A DNA stretch of 53,003 bases, from the NCBI GenBank assembly GCA_017694655.1, contig JADIMQ010000051.1, positions 1 to 53,003 on the forward strand, read 5' to 3'. Below the pieces are notes generated by a model that had not been told where the DNA came from, searched no databases, and was given only the letters and a program-made list of their open reading frames with translations. Position 1 is the stretch's first letter; each line of letters starts with the position of its first letter. Positions 1 through 9,306 of this stretch are shown here, one piece after another. The translations under genes and the position numbers were made by a program. Source of the DNA: Candidatus Cryptobacteroides merdigallinarum. GTDB taxonomy: Bacteria; Bacteroidota; Bacteroidia; Bacteroidales; UBA932.

Positions 1-1482
1 GCCATGCCGAACTGTCCGCAGGCGATATATGTCTTCTATGCGGTGAACATGATAGGCGGCATCGCGAGCATGGTGCACCCCCTCTCGAGCGAGAAGGAGA
101 TAGAGTTCTACCTGAACGAGTCCCGCAGCGTCACGGTCATCACCCTGGACCAGTTCTACGGCAAGATAGAGGCCGTCCGGAAAAATACCGGCATTGTCAA
201 CGTCATAATAGCCAGGATAAAGGACGAGCTCTCGAAGCCGATGCGCGTCGGATACATGATCACGGAAGAATACAAGATTGCCAGGATTCCCCAGGACGCC
301 CCTGTCATAACCTGGAAAAAGTTCCTGAAACTGTCAAGGTGCTGCTTCTACAACTACAAGGTGGAGAGGGCGGATGACGACCCGGCCGTAATCCTGTATT
401 CCGGCGGCACTACCGGTACCACAAAAGGTATAGTCCTGACCAACAGGAATTTCAATGCCCTCGCCGAGCAGGTCATAGCTACCAACCCGATGTTCCGTCC
501 CGGGGACAGGATGCTCGCTGCGATGCCAATCTTCCACGGGTTCGGGCTCGGGGTCTGCATCCATACGATGCTTGCCAAGGGCGGACGTTGCGTACTTGTG
601 CCGAGATTCACTGCCAAGAGTTACTCTAAGCTCATCACCAGGTACAAATGCAACTTCATGGCCGGTGTGCCGACCCTGTACGAGGCCCTGCTGCGCCTTC
701 CGAACATGAAGAATGCCGACCTTTCGCACCTGAAAGGCGTGTTCTCCGGGGGAGACTCCCTGTCCATAGAGCTGAAGAAGAAGTTCGACAAGTTCCTTGA
801 GGAGCACCACGCTGCCATAAGGATAAGGGAAGGGTACGGTACCACCGAATGCGTGACGGCATCCTGCCTCACGCCTGTCACGAAAGCCAAGGAAGGAAGC
901 ATAGGGATACCGTTCCCTGACACATACTACAAGATAGTCCGGCCCGGTACCGACGAGGAGCTGCCTTACGGTGAGGAAGGGGAGATCGTCCTCGCCGGAC
1001 CTACAGTGATGGCAGGATACTACGGGAAGCCGGAGGAGACAGCCAGGACCTTGAGGGTGCACCCGGACGGCATGACATGGCTCTATACCGGGGACCTCGG
1101 GTGCATGGACGACCAGGGGTTCATCTATTTCAAGGGCCGCATAAAGAGGATGATAATCACATCCGGCTACAATGTCTACCCGGCCCAGCTCGAGAACATC
1201 CTCGACGCCAACGAGAAGGTGCAGATGAGCTGCATCATAGGCGTGCCTGACCCTTACAAGATGCAGAAGGTGAAGGCTTTCGTTATGCTTAAGCCCGGCA
1301 TTGCCCCTTCAACGGAGACCAGGGACGAACTGATGGCCTACTGCCGGAAGTACATAGCGAAATACGCCATGCCGTACGACATAGAGTTCAGGACCGAACT
1401 CCCGAAGACGCTTGTGGGGAAGGTGGCCTACAGGGTCCTCGAAGAGGAGGAGGCCAGGAAGATGCAGGAACAAAAACAGTGA
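1..1482 (+). CDS. Acyl-CoA synthetase / AMP-dependent ligase (5' end outside window)
   Basis: Member of the ANL adenylate-forming superfamily, which activates a carboxylic acid with ATP and transfers it to CoA. The frame is open to base 1 and the first visible residues (PNCPQAIYVFYAV) correspond to an internal part of the family, so some 50-80 N-terminal residues probably lie upstream; the ATG at 4 is unlikely to be the true start. Visible motifs are the P-loop YSGGTTGTTKG, the A5 motif GYGTTE, the Asp motif YTGDLG, the hinge GRIKRMIITSGYN, and a C-terminal PKTLVGKV carrying the adenylation Lys. It ends 4 bases before a PlsC-type acyltransferase, so the two probably form an acyl-activation/acyl-transfer pair in lipid synthesis. 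Substrate chain length cannot be read from the sequence. Confidence 0.88.
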   Translation, partial: AMPNCPQAIYVFYAVNMIGGIASMVHPLSSEKEIEFYLNESRSVTVITLDQFYGKIEAVRKNTGIVNVIIARIKDELSKPMRVGYMITEEYKIARIPQDAPVITWKKFLKLSRCCFYNYKVERADDDPAVILYSGGTTGTTKGIVLTNRNFNALAEQVIATNPMFRPGDRMLAAMPIFHGFGLGVCIHTMLAKGGRCVLVPRFTAKSYSKLITRYKCNFMAGVPTLYEALLRLPNMKNADLSHLKGVFSGGDSLSIELKKKFDKFLEEHHAAIRIREGYGTTECVTASCLTPVTKAKEGSIGIPFPDTYYKIVRPGTDEELPYGEEGEIVLAGPTVMAGYYGKPEETARTLRVHPDGMTWLYTGDLGCMDDQGFIYFKGRIKRMIITSGYNVYPAQLENILDANEKVQMSCIIGVPDPYKMQKVKAFVMLKPGIAPSTETRDELMAYCRKYIAKYAMPYDIEFRTELPKTLVGKVAYRVLEEEEARKMQEQKQ

Positions 1483-1486
1483 GCCT

Positions 1487-2683
1487 ATGCAGTCTGAAAA
1501 CTCGGCTATAAGAAAGGGTTCGGCGTTCCAGAAGGGGGTGTACGCGTTCTGCAGGGCAGTCATCGGTCCGTTCGTGACCTTGTCCCTCCATTTCAGCTAC
1601 AGGCCCTGCAGGATACGCAGCAAGACATTCCTTGCCCTCGGGAACCATACGCAGAACCTCGACCCTGCCCTGCTTGTCATAGCCACGCACAAGTACATGC
1701 GCTTTGTCGCCAATGCCGCCATCACCAGGGGCTTTGTCGGTTTCATAATGAACAACTTCTTCGGCGTTATCCCGAGGGAGAAGGGCGCAAGCGGCGACGA
1801 GGTGATAGCCAGGATAGAAGCCAACCTTAAAGCCGGAGTCTCCGTCGGGATGTTCCCGGAAGGCAACCGCTGCTGGGACGGCGAGACGGAGTTCATCTCT
1901 CCCCGTACCGCCAGGCTCGCCAAGGAGTCCGGGGCGGCACTTGTCACATACCGTTTCACCGGCGGGTATCTCCTCCACCCGAGATGGGCCGACTACAAGC
2001 GCAGGGGCCCGATGCGCGGGGAGCTTGTGCACGAGTATTCCCCGGAGGAACTTGCGGCCATGACGCAGGATGAAGTATATGAGGCCATTTGCCGGGACCT
2101 TCATGTCAATGCCTACGAGGAGCAGGCCCGCAGCGGGGACCTGTATCCGGGGAAGAACCTCGCCGAAGGGATGCAGTACACGGCCTACCTCTGCCCGCTG
2201 TGCCACGGCATCGGGACAGTTACCACTTCCGGTGACGAGATAAGGTGCAGCTGCGGGCTCCATGCCAGGTACCTGCCTACTGGAAGTTTGGGGGAGGGGA
2301 ACCTCCCGTTCAGCAACCTCGCGGAGTGGAACGCGTACCAGAAGAAATGGATGCAGGAACACAGCGGGGAATTCAGGACCAGGACCGCGGAACCGATAGC
2401 CTGCGACGGCGGCTTCCGGCTCAAGATAGTGGACGGGGAGTCCTCCAGGCTCCTTTCTTCCGACGCCACCATGTCCATGTTCGGAGACAGGCTGGAACTC
2501 GGCTTCGGTGACAGGAAGATAGTGCACAGGATAGAGGAGATAACCGGTTTCGGCACCGCGCTCAAGAGCTCGGTTTATTTCAGCTGCGGGCCCCTGCATT
2601 ACCAGCTCGTGTCTTCAAGGCCGGTGTCGCTCCTGAAATATTACGCCCTCTGGAGGATACTTTCCGGAAGGGAATACCTTTAG
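1487..2683 (+). CDS. PlsC-type 1-acylglycerol-3-phosphate acyltransferase with C-terminal Cys-rich extension
   Basis: Acyltransferase of the LPLAT/PlsC family, which acylates lysophosphatidate or a related acceptor at the inner membrane. The catalytic NHTQNLD motif (H54, D59) and the FPEGNR acceptor-binding motif (residues 123-128) are intact. The frame is open further upstream, but that would overlap the ligase in another frame, so the ATG at 1487, just after the ligase stop, is preferred (398 aa). The family usually has 200-260 residues. The extra C-terminal part holds CPLC (C236, C239) and CSCG (C254, C256), which looks like a zinc ribbon, followed by about 140 residues I do not recognise. 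The tight spacing suggests the ligase supplies its acyl donor. Acceptor specificity is unknown. Confidence 0.85.
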   Translation: MQSENSAIRKGSAFQKGVYAFCRAVIGPFVTLSLHFSYRPCRIRSKTFLALGNHTQNLDPALLVIATHKYMRFVANAAITRGFVGFIMNNFFGVIPREKGASGDEVIARIEANLKAGVSVGMFPEGNRCWDGETEFISPRTARLAKESGAALVTYRFTGGYLLHPRWADYKRRGPMRGELVHEYSPEELAAMTQDEVYEAICRDLHVNAYEEQARSGDLYPGKNLAEGMQYTAYLCPLCHGIGTVTTSGDEIRCSCGLHARYLPTGSLGEGNLPFSNLAEWNAYQKKWMQEHSGEFRTRTAEPIACDGGFRLKIVDGESSRLLSSDATMSMFGDRLELGFGDRKIVHRIEEITGFGTALKSSVYFSCGPLHYQLVSSRPVSLLKYYALWRILSGREYL

Positions 2684-2715
2684 CCGTTTTAACCGCACCT
2701 GATACACTTCAACTT

Positions 2716-3366
2716 ATGGACATGACTCCTGTATATATCCGCTTGACGCGTACGCTGCCGGAACCGGGGACGGCAGCCTCCCGTTTCTGGGGCAGCCCCG
2801 CCCTGCCTCCGGGCTCTCCGTACCCGGTCTATTCCGATGCGGACGGGGTGCATCCGTATTTTTTCCTGTGTCAGATCAATCTGGAGGAGTTCGCTCCCTA
2901 CGACGTGGACAAGCGGCTTCCGGACAGGGGCCTGCTTTCCTTTTTCGCGAAGATAGACCAGTATCTCGGATATTGGGGCGGCCAGGAGGGCATCGGTGGC
3001 CAGATCAGCGGCAGGGATGCTGTGAAGGTGATGTATTTCCCTTCCTGTGAAGGTCTTACGGAAGTGCGGCCTGAAGATGTCCGGGACATTCCTGCGGTAC
3101 CGGCCGGGCTCCGGATGGACTTCAGCCTCACGGCGGCCCCGCTGTCGGACGACCACGCCGTATTCGCCAGGCCGGACCATCGCCCGTGGGAGACCTGGGA
3201 CCATCCTTTCGAGGACCGGGAGATACTGCTTCAGGTGGACTCCTTCGAGGGGGATGACTTCAGCCTGCTGTTCATGGATGCCGGTGTCCTCGACTTCCTG
3301 ATTTCCCCGTCCGACCTGGAACAGCGCAGGTTCGACGACGTAAGGGCTGTAGTGTTGTCGTCCTGA
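2716..3366 (+). CDS. DUF1963 / YwqG-like protein
   Basis: A 216-residue cytosolic protein of the YwqG (DUF1963) family, whose molecular function is not established. Supporting features are an N-terminal FWGSPALPPGSPYP stretch, FLCQINLEEF, the following LPDRGLLSFFAKID, and the C-terminal LLQVDSFEGDDF followed by DFLISPSDLEQRRFDDV; this order of short motifs is characteristic of the family. No signal peptide or membrane segment is visible. It lies 32 bases after the acyltransferase and 49 bases before a large exported protein, so it could share a transcript with either, although nothing in the sequence ties their functions together. Confidence 0.75.
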   Translation: MDMTPVYIRLTRTLPEPGTAASRFWGSPALPPGSPYPVYSDADGVHPYFFLCQINLEEFAPYDVDKRLPDRGLLSFFAKIDQYLGYWGGQEGIGGQISGRDAVKVMYFPSCEGLTEVRPEDVRDIPAVPAGLRMDFSLTAAPLSDDHAVFARPDHRPWETWDHPFEDREILLQVDSFEGDDFSLLFMDAGVLDFLISPSDLEQRRFDDVRAVVLSS

Positions 3367-3415
3367 CCGTGATCAGAAGCCTCAACCCGGAACAATATTC
3401 GAAAAACTTTTTGCC

Positions 3416-6235
3416 ATGAAGAAAATATTAGCTTTTGTGTTTGTGTTGTCGGTATTCCTGTCCCAGGCCGGGGCCCGGACAAGATACCTTGTGAATGAGT
3501 TCACCCCGGTCAGCTCCTATATGTACAAGGCATACAGGTATTCCGGCCCTGGCTCCGCGAAGATGGACCTTACAGGAGGCCTGCAGTGGTACGGAGGCTT
3601 CACCGTCGGCAGTTCACAGGGACCCTATACCCCTGGATATGCGGTATTCCGGCTCGGAGGCGGATTCGATACCCTGATGTTCGTGCTTGGCCGGATATAT
3701 GACCCGGAATCCCTGGACTACGGCCCCGCGATAGTCACAGTCTATGCCGACGGGGTGAAGATAGCCGACGAGGTGGTCCGGAAGTACGATGTCCCCAGGC
3801 GTATGAAACTGGATGTCAAGGGCGCCGATGAACTGAAGTTCTGCATAGTGCAGGGGGAGGACGATATCGCCTTTGCGGAGGCCACCTTGTGGAAGGCAGG
3901 GGAGACCCCGGTGGAGACGGGGAACCTGCTCTCCGGACCGGCCCGGGTCACGCAGCTTGTCAGGGACCTGCCGCCCTATGCCCAGTACAACCATTACTGC
4001 GTCTCCCCGGAAGACAGTTACAAGGCGGTAAGTGTCAACGGGAAGGCCTATCACCATGGCATAATATGCAATATGCAGATGGCCTTTATCGGGGTACAGC
4101 CCGGGGCAAGTTATTTCAACCTACGGGGACAGTACACGACACTCAGCTTCCTTGCCGGACCGGTAGACAATGACAAGAGCAGCGGCGGTAAGGGATGGAT
4201 AACGGTGAAGGCGGACGGGAAGATAATCCACGAATACGAGGTTTCCCAGACAGACATAGCGAAACGGATAGTGCTGGATGTGCGGGGATGCCTCCAGCTG
4301 TCGTTCCATACGGAACAGTCGGACCAGAGCATGTATGCTGCCATAGTGGATGCAGTACTGTACCCGGAAGGAGCCGATGTGCCGGAGGCCGGACCACAGG
4401 AGATGGACGGTGATGCAGACCCTCGCCTGAAGAGCCTTCCGGATGTCTGCAAACTCGTCTCCAGCATTCCTCCCTACGCTGTGGGCGGCCAGATTGACCA
4501 CCAGGTCTATGACGGGACATCCGACCACATCACCTTCTCGATGGGAGGGACGAAGTTCAGCGAAGGGTTTATCCTGTACGAAAAGGCGGATTTCTGGAAT
4601 GACAATATAGTCTCGTATGCGGTCTTCGACCTTGGCAGGGAGTTCGACTATGTGAGTTTCACGGCAGGGTATGTGGGCAAGAGCTGGTCCATGACCAATG
4701 ATGTAATAAGGGTCTATGCCGACGACAGGCTCATCCTCGAGGCCCCTATGATGGCGACATACCCGAACCAGGAATTTGTCCTCCCTCTGGACCGTTGCCG
4801 CAGGCTCAGGTTCGAGAACGGAGGTTCGGGAAACCTGAATGTCGGGGCCTACGGCATAGCCGACATAGTGGTGTACCGGGGTGAGCCTGTGGAGAACGGC
4901 CTTTTCGTGCATCCTGTGCCGGAATGCCCGCATGAGATAGACCTGATAGACCTCGGGGCGCCTTATCTTCATTACGTCAGCACTGCCTCGGATGCCCGGG
5001 ACAAGATATTCTACGACGGCAGCACGCAGAGACGGTATTTCGAGATGCCTGACGGCAGCAGGATAAACAAGGGGTTCATGCTCCAGACGAGCGTGCATTT
5101 CTCCCTGGACCACGGGGTGCTCTCCGAAGGGACGGACAATGCAGCCGCGGCGGCAATAGGCGGAGCGGCCGTGGGTTCGGCCTTTGTGGCAGCTGGAGCT
5201 GTCGGCGGGGCCCTGGTCGGGAGTACGCTTATAGGGGCGGCGGCCTTCCTTATGCTCGCGGCCGGAGGCAATGCCGTGGAGAATTCATGCGCAGCCTTCA
5301 ACACGTACGGCGAATACAACAGCGTAACCTTTACTGTAGCCTGCCTGAGGCCGTCCGGGGAGACTCCGTCGGACTACAAGGAGACCCTGCTGATAGGTGC
5401 GGACCAGGAAGTCGTGGCCGAACTTGCCGTCTATGAGACCATGGAGCCGCAGACGGTCACTGTCCCGATAGACGGTTGCAGCCAGCTCATGTTCTGGCTG
5501 GCGAACACATACAACACTTCAGGCCAGTTCGTCTTCTACGATATCAGGCTGACTAAGGATGTCCTCCCGTTGAGCCTGCCGAAGGAGGCCAGGCTCTCCA
5601 AGGCTGTCGTGACAGAGCCTTTCCATACGGAGAAGGATCTCGTGCAGCAGTGGCGCAGACCGGATTTCTCGGGTTCACAGAGTGTGGATGCCTATATCTC
5701 GGACTGTGCCGAGGCATATTCCGAGACAGTGCTTCTGATAGAGGATACGAGGCCGTACTACAAGATTTACTCTTATTATCTCGAGACTGCTTCCGGGCAG
5801 GTGTGCAAGGCTGTCTCCCTGAAAATAGACGACGAGGAGCGACTGGACAACGGGTCCTATGTCAACATCCTGTCCGAATACCAGGCCTGCGCGGAGGAAC
5901 TGCGGAGGCTCCGTGAACTCGATGCCGGCCTTTCCTCCCTTGCCCTTGCATACGTGAATGCCAATCTGGGGCTGCCCGAGCTCGGTTTCCGGGCCATACC
6001 TTATGGAAAGGCGTTGAAGGAGTGCCGGGAAGTGGCCAAGGCGTGCAGCTTGGCCGTGAAAAGTATGGTCGAGGAGAAACAGGGGGAGATTGCCCTCCTG
6101 GAATCATGGATGCTGAACGCAAAGGACATAGACGGTGTCTGCAGTACGGAATATACGTTGCTCTGTCCTCTCATGCCTGGCGAGACCCCGCCTTCAGACC
6201 AGCTTCAGCTGCTGTCCCGCTTTGAAGTCAGGTGA
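3416..6235 (+). CDS. Large exported protein with four NPCBM-like repeats and a Gly/Ala-rich insertion
   Basis: The 939-residue product starts with a clear signal peptide (hydrophobic residues 4-17, possible cleavage near QAGA). Four related beta-sandwich repeats follow, at roughly 28-165, 185-320, 345-500 and 510-720. Each has a Y-x-V-F-x-L or similar strand, a central F-x-x-G turn and a V-x-V-Y-A-D-G or W-I-T-V-K-A-D-G strand, the pattern of NPCBM carbohydrate-binding modules. The fourth repeat is interrupted at residues 576-618 by an uncharged, Gly/Ala-rich segment with a glycine-zipper-like pattern. The last 200 residues are predicted mostly helical. Binding of carbohydrate at the cell surface is inferred; no catalytic domain is recognisable. 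The 3' end overlaps the convergent queH by 42 bases. Confidence 0.6.
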   Translation: MKKILAFVFVLSVFLSQAGARTRYLVNEFTPVSSYMYKAYRYSGPGSAKMDLTGGLQWYGGFTVGSSQGPYTPGYAVFRLGGGFDTLMFVLGRIYDPESLDYGPAIVTVYADGVKIADEVVRKYDVPRRMKLDVKGADELKFCIVQGEDDIAFAEATLWKAGETPVETGNLLSGPARVTQLVRDLPPYAQYNHYCVSPEDSYKAVSVNGKAYHHGIICNMQMAFIGVQPGASYFNLRGQYTTLSFLAGPVDNDKSSGGKGWITVKADGKIIHEYEVSQTDIAKRIVLDVRGCLQLSFHTEQSDQSMYAAIVDAVLYPEGADVPEAGPQEMDGDADPRLKSLPDVCKLVSSIPPYAVGGQIDHQVYDGTSDHITFSMGGTKFSEGFILYEKADFWNDNIVSYAVFDLGREFDYVSFTAGYVGKSWSMTNDVIRVYADDRLILEAPMMATYPNQEFVLPLDRCRRLRFENGGSGNLNVGAYGIADIVVYRGEPVENGLFVHPVPECPHEIDLIDLGAPYLHYVSTASDARDKIFYDGSTQRRYFEMPDGSRINKGFMLQTSVHFSLDHGVLSEGTDNAAAAAIGGAAVGSAFVAAGAVGGALVGSTLIGAAAFLMLAAGGNAVENSCAAFNTYGEYNSVTFTVACLRPSGETPSDYKETLLIGADQEVVAELAVYETMEPQTVTVPIDGCSQLMFWLANTYNTSGQFVFYDIRLTKDVLPLSLPKEARLSKAVVTEPFHTEKDLVQQWRRPDFSGSQSVDAYISDCAEAYSETVLLIEDTRPYYKIYSYYLETASGQVCKAVSLKIDDEERLDNGSYVNILSEYQACAEELRRLRELDAGLSSLALAYVNANLGLPELGFRAIPYGKALKECREVAKACSLAVKSMVEEKQGEIALLESWMLNAKDIDGVCSTEYTLLCPLMPGETPPSDQLQLLSRFEVR

Positions 6236-6832
6236 GGAGGCCCCGGCCTTCGCCTGGTTCAAGCTGAATTCGCAGCCGCACCATGTCTGGTTGTAGAACC
6301 TGTAGGCCTTGACAAGTTCGTTGCGCCGTTCCTGCAGTCCTCCCTTGCGCCAGTTCATGTCCCACCACGTGACATCATCGTACAGGGAGGCCGCATACTT
6401 CCCGGCTGCATTTATCTGCTCCAGGCTTTTCCACCGGGAGGAGGCGAGGGTAGTGGTGAGGACCCTGTAGCCGTGGGCGTGGGCGTATTCCGCCGCCGAG
6501 GCAAGACGCATCCTGAAGCATTCAAGGCACCGTGGACCCCGCTCCGGGGCGTCCTCGAGGCCTCTTATCCTCTCGAGCCATGCCTGGTGGTCGTAGTCGG
6601 CATCGACAATCTCCAGCCCGAGCTCCCTGGCATACCGTGTACACTCGTCCTTCCTTATCCTGTATTCCTCTTCCGGGTAGATGTTCGGGTTGCAGTAGTA
6701 GATCAGGGGTGTGACGCCGTTCTTCATCAGGCATTCCACAATCGCGGACGAGCACGGTGCACAACAAGTATGGAGGAGAACTTTCCGTTCCCCTCCAGGC
6801 ACTTCCATGATATTTTCCTTTTTCCGGGTCAT
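6194..6832 (-). CDS. queH: Epoxyqueuosine reductase QueH
   Basis: Reduces epoxyqueuosine to queuosine in tRNA, the last step of queuosine synthesis, as the non-cobalamin alternative to QueG. The QueH (formerly DUF208) pattern is intact: HTCCAPCSS near the N terminus, YYCNPNIYP, RCLECFRMRL in the middle and TWCGCEF near the C terminus, supplying the cysteines for the iron-sulfur cluster and active site. The usual family length of about 200 residues fits. A second in-frame ATG at 6808 has an AGGA-like stretch just upstream and may be the real start, giving a product eight residues shorter. It is the last gene of the minus-strand block and overlaps the convergent gene's 3' end by 42 bases. Confidence 0.92.
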   Translation of the reverse strand: MTRKKENIMEVPGGERKVLLHTCCAPCSSAIVECLMKNGVTPLIYYCNPNIYPEEEYRIRKDECTRYARELGLEIVDADYDHQAWLERIRGLEDAPERGPRCLECFRMRLASAAEYAHAHGYRVLTTTLASSRWKSLEQINAAGKYAASLYDDVTWWDMNWRKGGLQERRNELVKAYRFYNQTWCGCEFSLNQAKAGASSPDFKAGQQLKLV

Positions 6833-6881
6833 CTGTCTGATGCGGGGCTCCAGTCCCGGCCGGCCGCCGGACTGCCCGTCC

Positions 6882-7913
6882 TTACAGGGTGATGCACCAG
6901 TTGAACGGGTCCTCGATTTCCCCGTCCTGTATCCCTCGTATCATCTTGTAGAGCTTCAGGCTCTTCGGGCCGCACTGCTCCTTGGAGCCGAAATAGTACG
7001 GGGTAACCTCCGGAGACTCCAGCGTCGGCTTGTCATCTATCTGGTATACAGGAGTTATCACCACCGCGGTGCCGCATTCTCCGACTTCCTCGAAAGTGGA
7101 CAGCTCCTCTACCGGTACCGGGCGTCTCTCCACCGTCATGCCCAGCTCCCTGGCCACTGTCTCCAGGGACTTGTTCGTGATGGAAGGAAGGATGGTGTCC
7201 GACTGTGGGGTGATATAGGAATTGTCCCTGATGGCAAAGAAGTTGGACGAGTTGAACTCGTCTATGAACTTGTGCTGCAGAGGGTCGAGGTAGAGGACTG
7301 CCTCATAGCCGAGCTTGTGTGCGAGGTTGTAGGAGTAGAGGGAGGCTGCATAGTTGCTGCCGAGCTTGAAACTTCCCGTCCCGTTAGGCGCAGCCCTGTC
7401 ATAGTCCCTCGAGATGACGACGTATGACGGCTGCAGTGTACCTCCCGTATATGCCCCTACCGGTGCGCAGAGCATCATGAACAGGCATTCGGTGGAGGAC
7501 TTCACTCCCAGCTGCGGGTTTATGCCTATGAGGGTAGGCCTCAGGTACATGGAGGCGTTGGAACCGTACGGAGGGAGGAAGTCGATGTTCTCCTTCACGA
7601 CACGGATGCACATTTCTATGAAAAGCTCCTCCGAAGGTGCCGCTATGCCGATGTATGCAGCGGATCTCTGGAGCCTTTTCGCATTCTCGTCAGGCCGGAA
7701 AAGCCTTACCTTGCCGTCCGCCCCGCGGAAAGCCTTCAGGCCCTCGAAGCACTCGATGCTGTAGTGCAGGGTCCCCGCGAATGCGCTGATGCTGATGTTG
7801 TCATCGGTGCAGCTCTCCACGGGCCCCCATTTTCCGTCCTTGTAGTAGCACGTAAGAATGGTGTTCGTCTTCCTGTAGCCGAACCCGAGTTTAGTCCAAT
7901 CAAGATTTGCCAT
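6882..7913 (-). CDS. ilvE: Branched-chain amino acid aminotransferase
   Basis: PLP-dependent fold-type IV transaminase that makes valine, leucine and isoleucine from their 2-keto acids with glutamate as donor. The Schiff-base lysine is K183 in GSFKLGSNY. Other landmarks are ISAFAGTLHYS, ECFEGLKAFRG and YLRPTLIG, and the 343-residue length matches the larger bacterial/eukaryotic BCAT subgroup. It lies 38 bases downstream of ilvA, the first committed enzyme of isoleucine synthesis, so the two are very probably co-transcribed. A short palindrome in that gap is too weak to call as an operator. The remaining ilv genes (BCD) are not in the window. Confidence 0.95.
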   Translation of the reverse strand: MANLDWTKLGFGYRKTNTILTCYYKDGKWGPVESCTDDNISISAFAGTLHYSIECFEGLKAFRGADGKVRLFRPDENAKRLQRSAAYIGIAAPSEELFIEMCIRVVKENIDFLPPYGSNASMYLRPTLIGINPQLGVKSSTECLFMMLCAPVGAYTGGTLQPSYVVISRDYDRAAPNGTGSFKLGSNYAASLYSYNLAHKLGYEAVLYLDPLQHKFIDEFNSSNFFAIRDNSYITPQSDTILPSITNKSLETVARELGMTVERRPVPVEELSTFEEVGECGTAVVITPVYQIDDKPTLESPEVTPYYFGSKEQCGPKSLKLYKMIRGIQDGEIEDPFNWCITL

Positions 7914-7951
7914 AGTCCGTTATATTTTATACTTCGTATACAATCACGCTG

Positions 7952-9211
7952 TCATATCAATATCTCGAAGAGCTTGTTGTTCTCGTTGATGTATTCGTAG
8001 GCGATGCCGTTGGCGTCCATCCTGTGGACCAGTGCCTCGAAATCCGCCTTGCTTTCCACCTCCACGCCTATGAGGGCCGGCCCCTCCTCCTTGTTCGTCT
8101 TCTTGATGTACTGGAAGAGCACAAGGTCGTCCTTTGGCCCGAGGTTGTCCCGGATGAACGAGAGGAAGGCTCCGGAACGTTGTGGGAAACTGACTATGAA
8201 ATAGTGTTTCAGGCCCTCGTACAGGACGGATTTCTCCCGTATCTCCTCGGTGCGGGTGATGTCGTTGTTGCTCCCGCTTATGATGCAGCCGACCCTCTTC
8301 CCCTTTATCTTGTCGGCATAGAACCGCAGTGCAGCCACGGACAGGGCCCCGGCCGGCTCGACCACGATCGCGCTCTTGTTGTACATGTCTATTATGGTGG
8401 TGCAGACAGCCCCCTCCGGGACAATCACGATGTCGTCAAGCACCTTCCTGCATATCTCGAAAGTGAGGTCCCCGGCCTTCTTCACCGCGGCCCCGTCGAC
8501 GAACTTGTCTATCTGCTCAAGCTCGACGACCTCGCCTTTCTCTATCGCCGTCTTCATGCATGGCGCCCCTGCCGGCTCCACGCCTATGATCTTCGTATGC
8601 GGGGACGCGAACTTCATGTAGGCTCCCACACCCGAGGCAAGCCCGCCTCCCCCGATAGGGATGAAGAGGTAGTCAAGCGGCTTCTTCATCTGTTTCTCGA
8701 TCTCGAGCCCTATGGTAGCCTGCCCCTCTATTATCTTCGGGTCGTCGAACGGCGGTATGAATGTCTTCCCGGACTTTTTTGCATATTCGATGGCCTCCTT
8801 GTTCGCGGCATCGAATGTATCTCCGGTGAGCACTATGTCGATGTACTCCTTCCCGAACATCTTCACCTGCTCTATCTTCTGGCGCGGGGTAGTGGTCGGC
8901 ATGTATATCGACCCCATGATGTGGAGCTTGTTGCAGGAAAAGGCGACTCCCTGGGCATGGTTCCCGGCACTCGCGCACACGATCCCGTATTTTATCGCAT
9001 CCGGTGATATGGTGCGTATCTTGTTGTACGCCCCGCGTATCTTGTAGGACCTGACTATCTGCAGGTCTTCCCTTTTCAGGTACACCTCGGCCCCGTATTT
9101 CTCCGAAAGGTTCTGGTTGAGCATCATCGGGGTTGGCTCTATAACCTCGTCAAGGATTTTGGACGCGGTGACGACCGCGTCTATGCTTGGAAGATATTCT
9201 GTATCGGGCAT
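7952..9211 (-). CDS. ilvA: Threonine ammonia-lyase (threonine deaminase)
   Basis: Converts threonine to 2-oxobutyrate and ammonia, the entry step of isoleucine synthesis. The PLP lysine is K57 in SYKIRG; SAGNHAQG, the glycine-rich phosphate loop IGGGGLASG and SGSNND are also present. At 419 residues it carries one C-terminal ACT-like regulatory region (about residue 330 onward, starting GLKHYFIVSFPQRSGA), the shorter form rather than the two-ACT enzyme of E. coli. The 95-base upstream gap contains TAAATTTG on the minus strand (9237-9244), so transcription of ilvA-ilvE-queH may start here. Feedback control by isoleucine is expected from the family, not shown. Confidence 0.94.
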   Translation of the reverse strand: MPDTEYLPSIDAVVTASKILDEVIEPTPMMLNQNLSEKYGAEVYLKREDLQIVRSYKIRGAYNKIRTISPDAIKYGIVCASAGNHAQGVAFSCNKLHIMGSIYMPTTTPRQKIEQVKMFGKEYIDIVLTGDTFDAANKEAIEYAKKSGKTFIPPFDDPKIIEGQATIGLEIEKQMKKPLDYLFIPIGGGGLASGVGAYMKFASPHTKIIGVEPAGAPCMKTAIEKGEVVELEQIDKFVDGAAVKKAGDLTFEICRKVLDDIVIVPEGAVCTTIIDMYNKSAIVVEPAGALSVAALRFYADKIKGKRVGCIISGSNNDITRTEEIREKSVLYEGLKHYFIVSFPQRSGAFLSFIRDNLGPKDDLVLFQYIKKTNKEEGPALIGVEVESKADFEALVHRMDANGIAYEYINENNKLFEILI

Positions 9212-9236
9212 AGTCTGTCTTGAATTTCAATCAGAC

Positions 9237-9244
9237 AAATTTAG
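9237..9244 (-). promoter_or_regulatory. Candidate -7 promoter box for ilvA
   Basis: Read on the minus strand this is TAAATTTG, an exact match to the Bacteroidota -7 consensus TAnnTTTG, 25 bases upstream of the ilvA ATG. A matching -33 TTTG at the usual 19-21 base spacing is not evident, so this is a partial match only. Confidence 0.45.
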
Positions 9245-9306
9245 CAATTTTTCAGAAAAAACAGAGTCCCGGGCCGGAACCTGCCGAATCTTTTGTCCGC
9301 CGGGCC

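Noticed and set aside
7928..7940. Palindrome TATAC-TTC-GTATA between ilvA and ilvE, looking like part of a recombinase site
   Set aside because: Arms are only five bases and there is no matching second half or recombinase nearby, so chance in an AT-rich gap is more likely.
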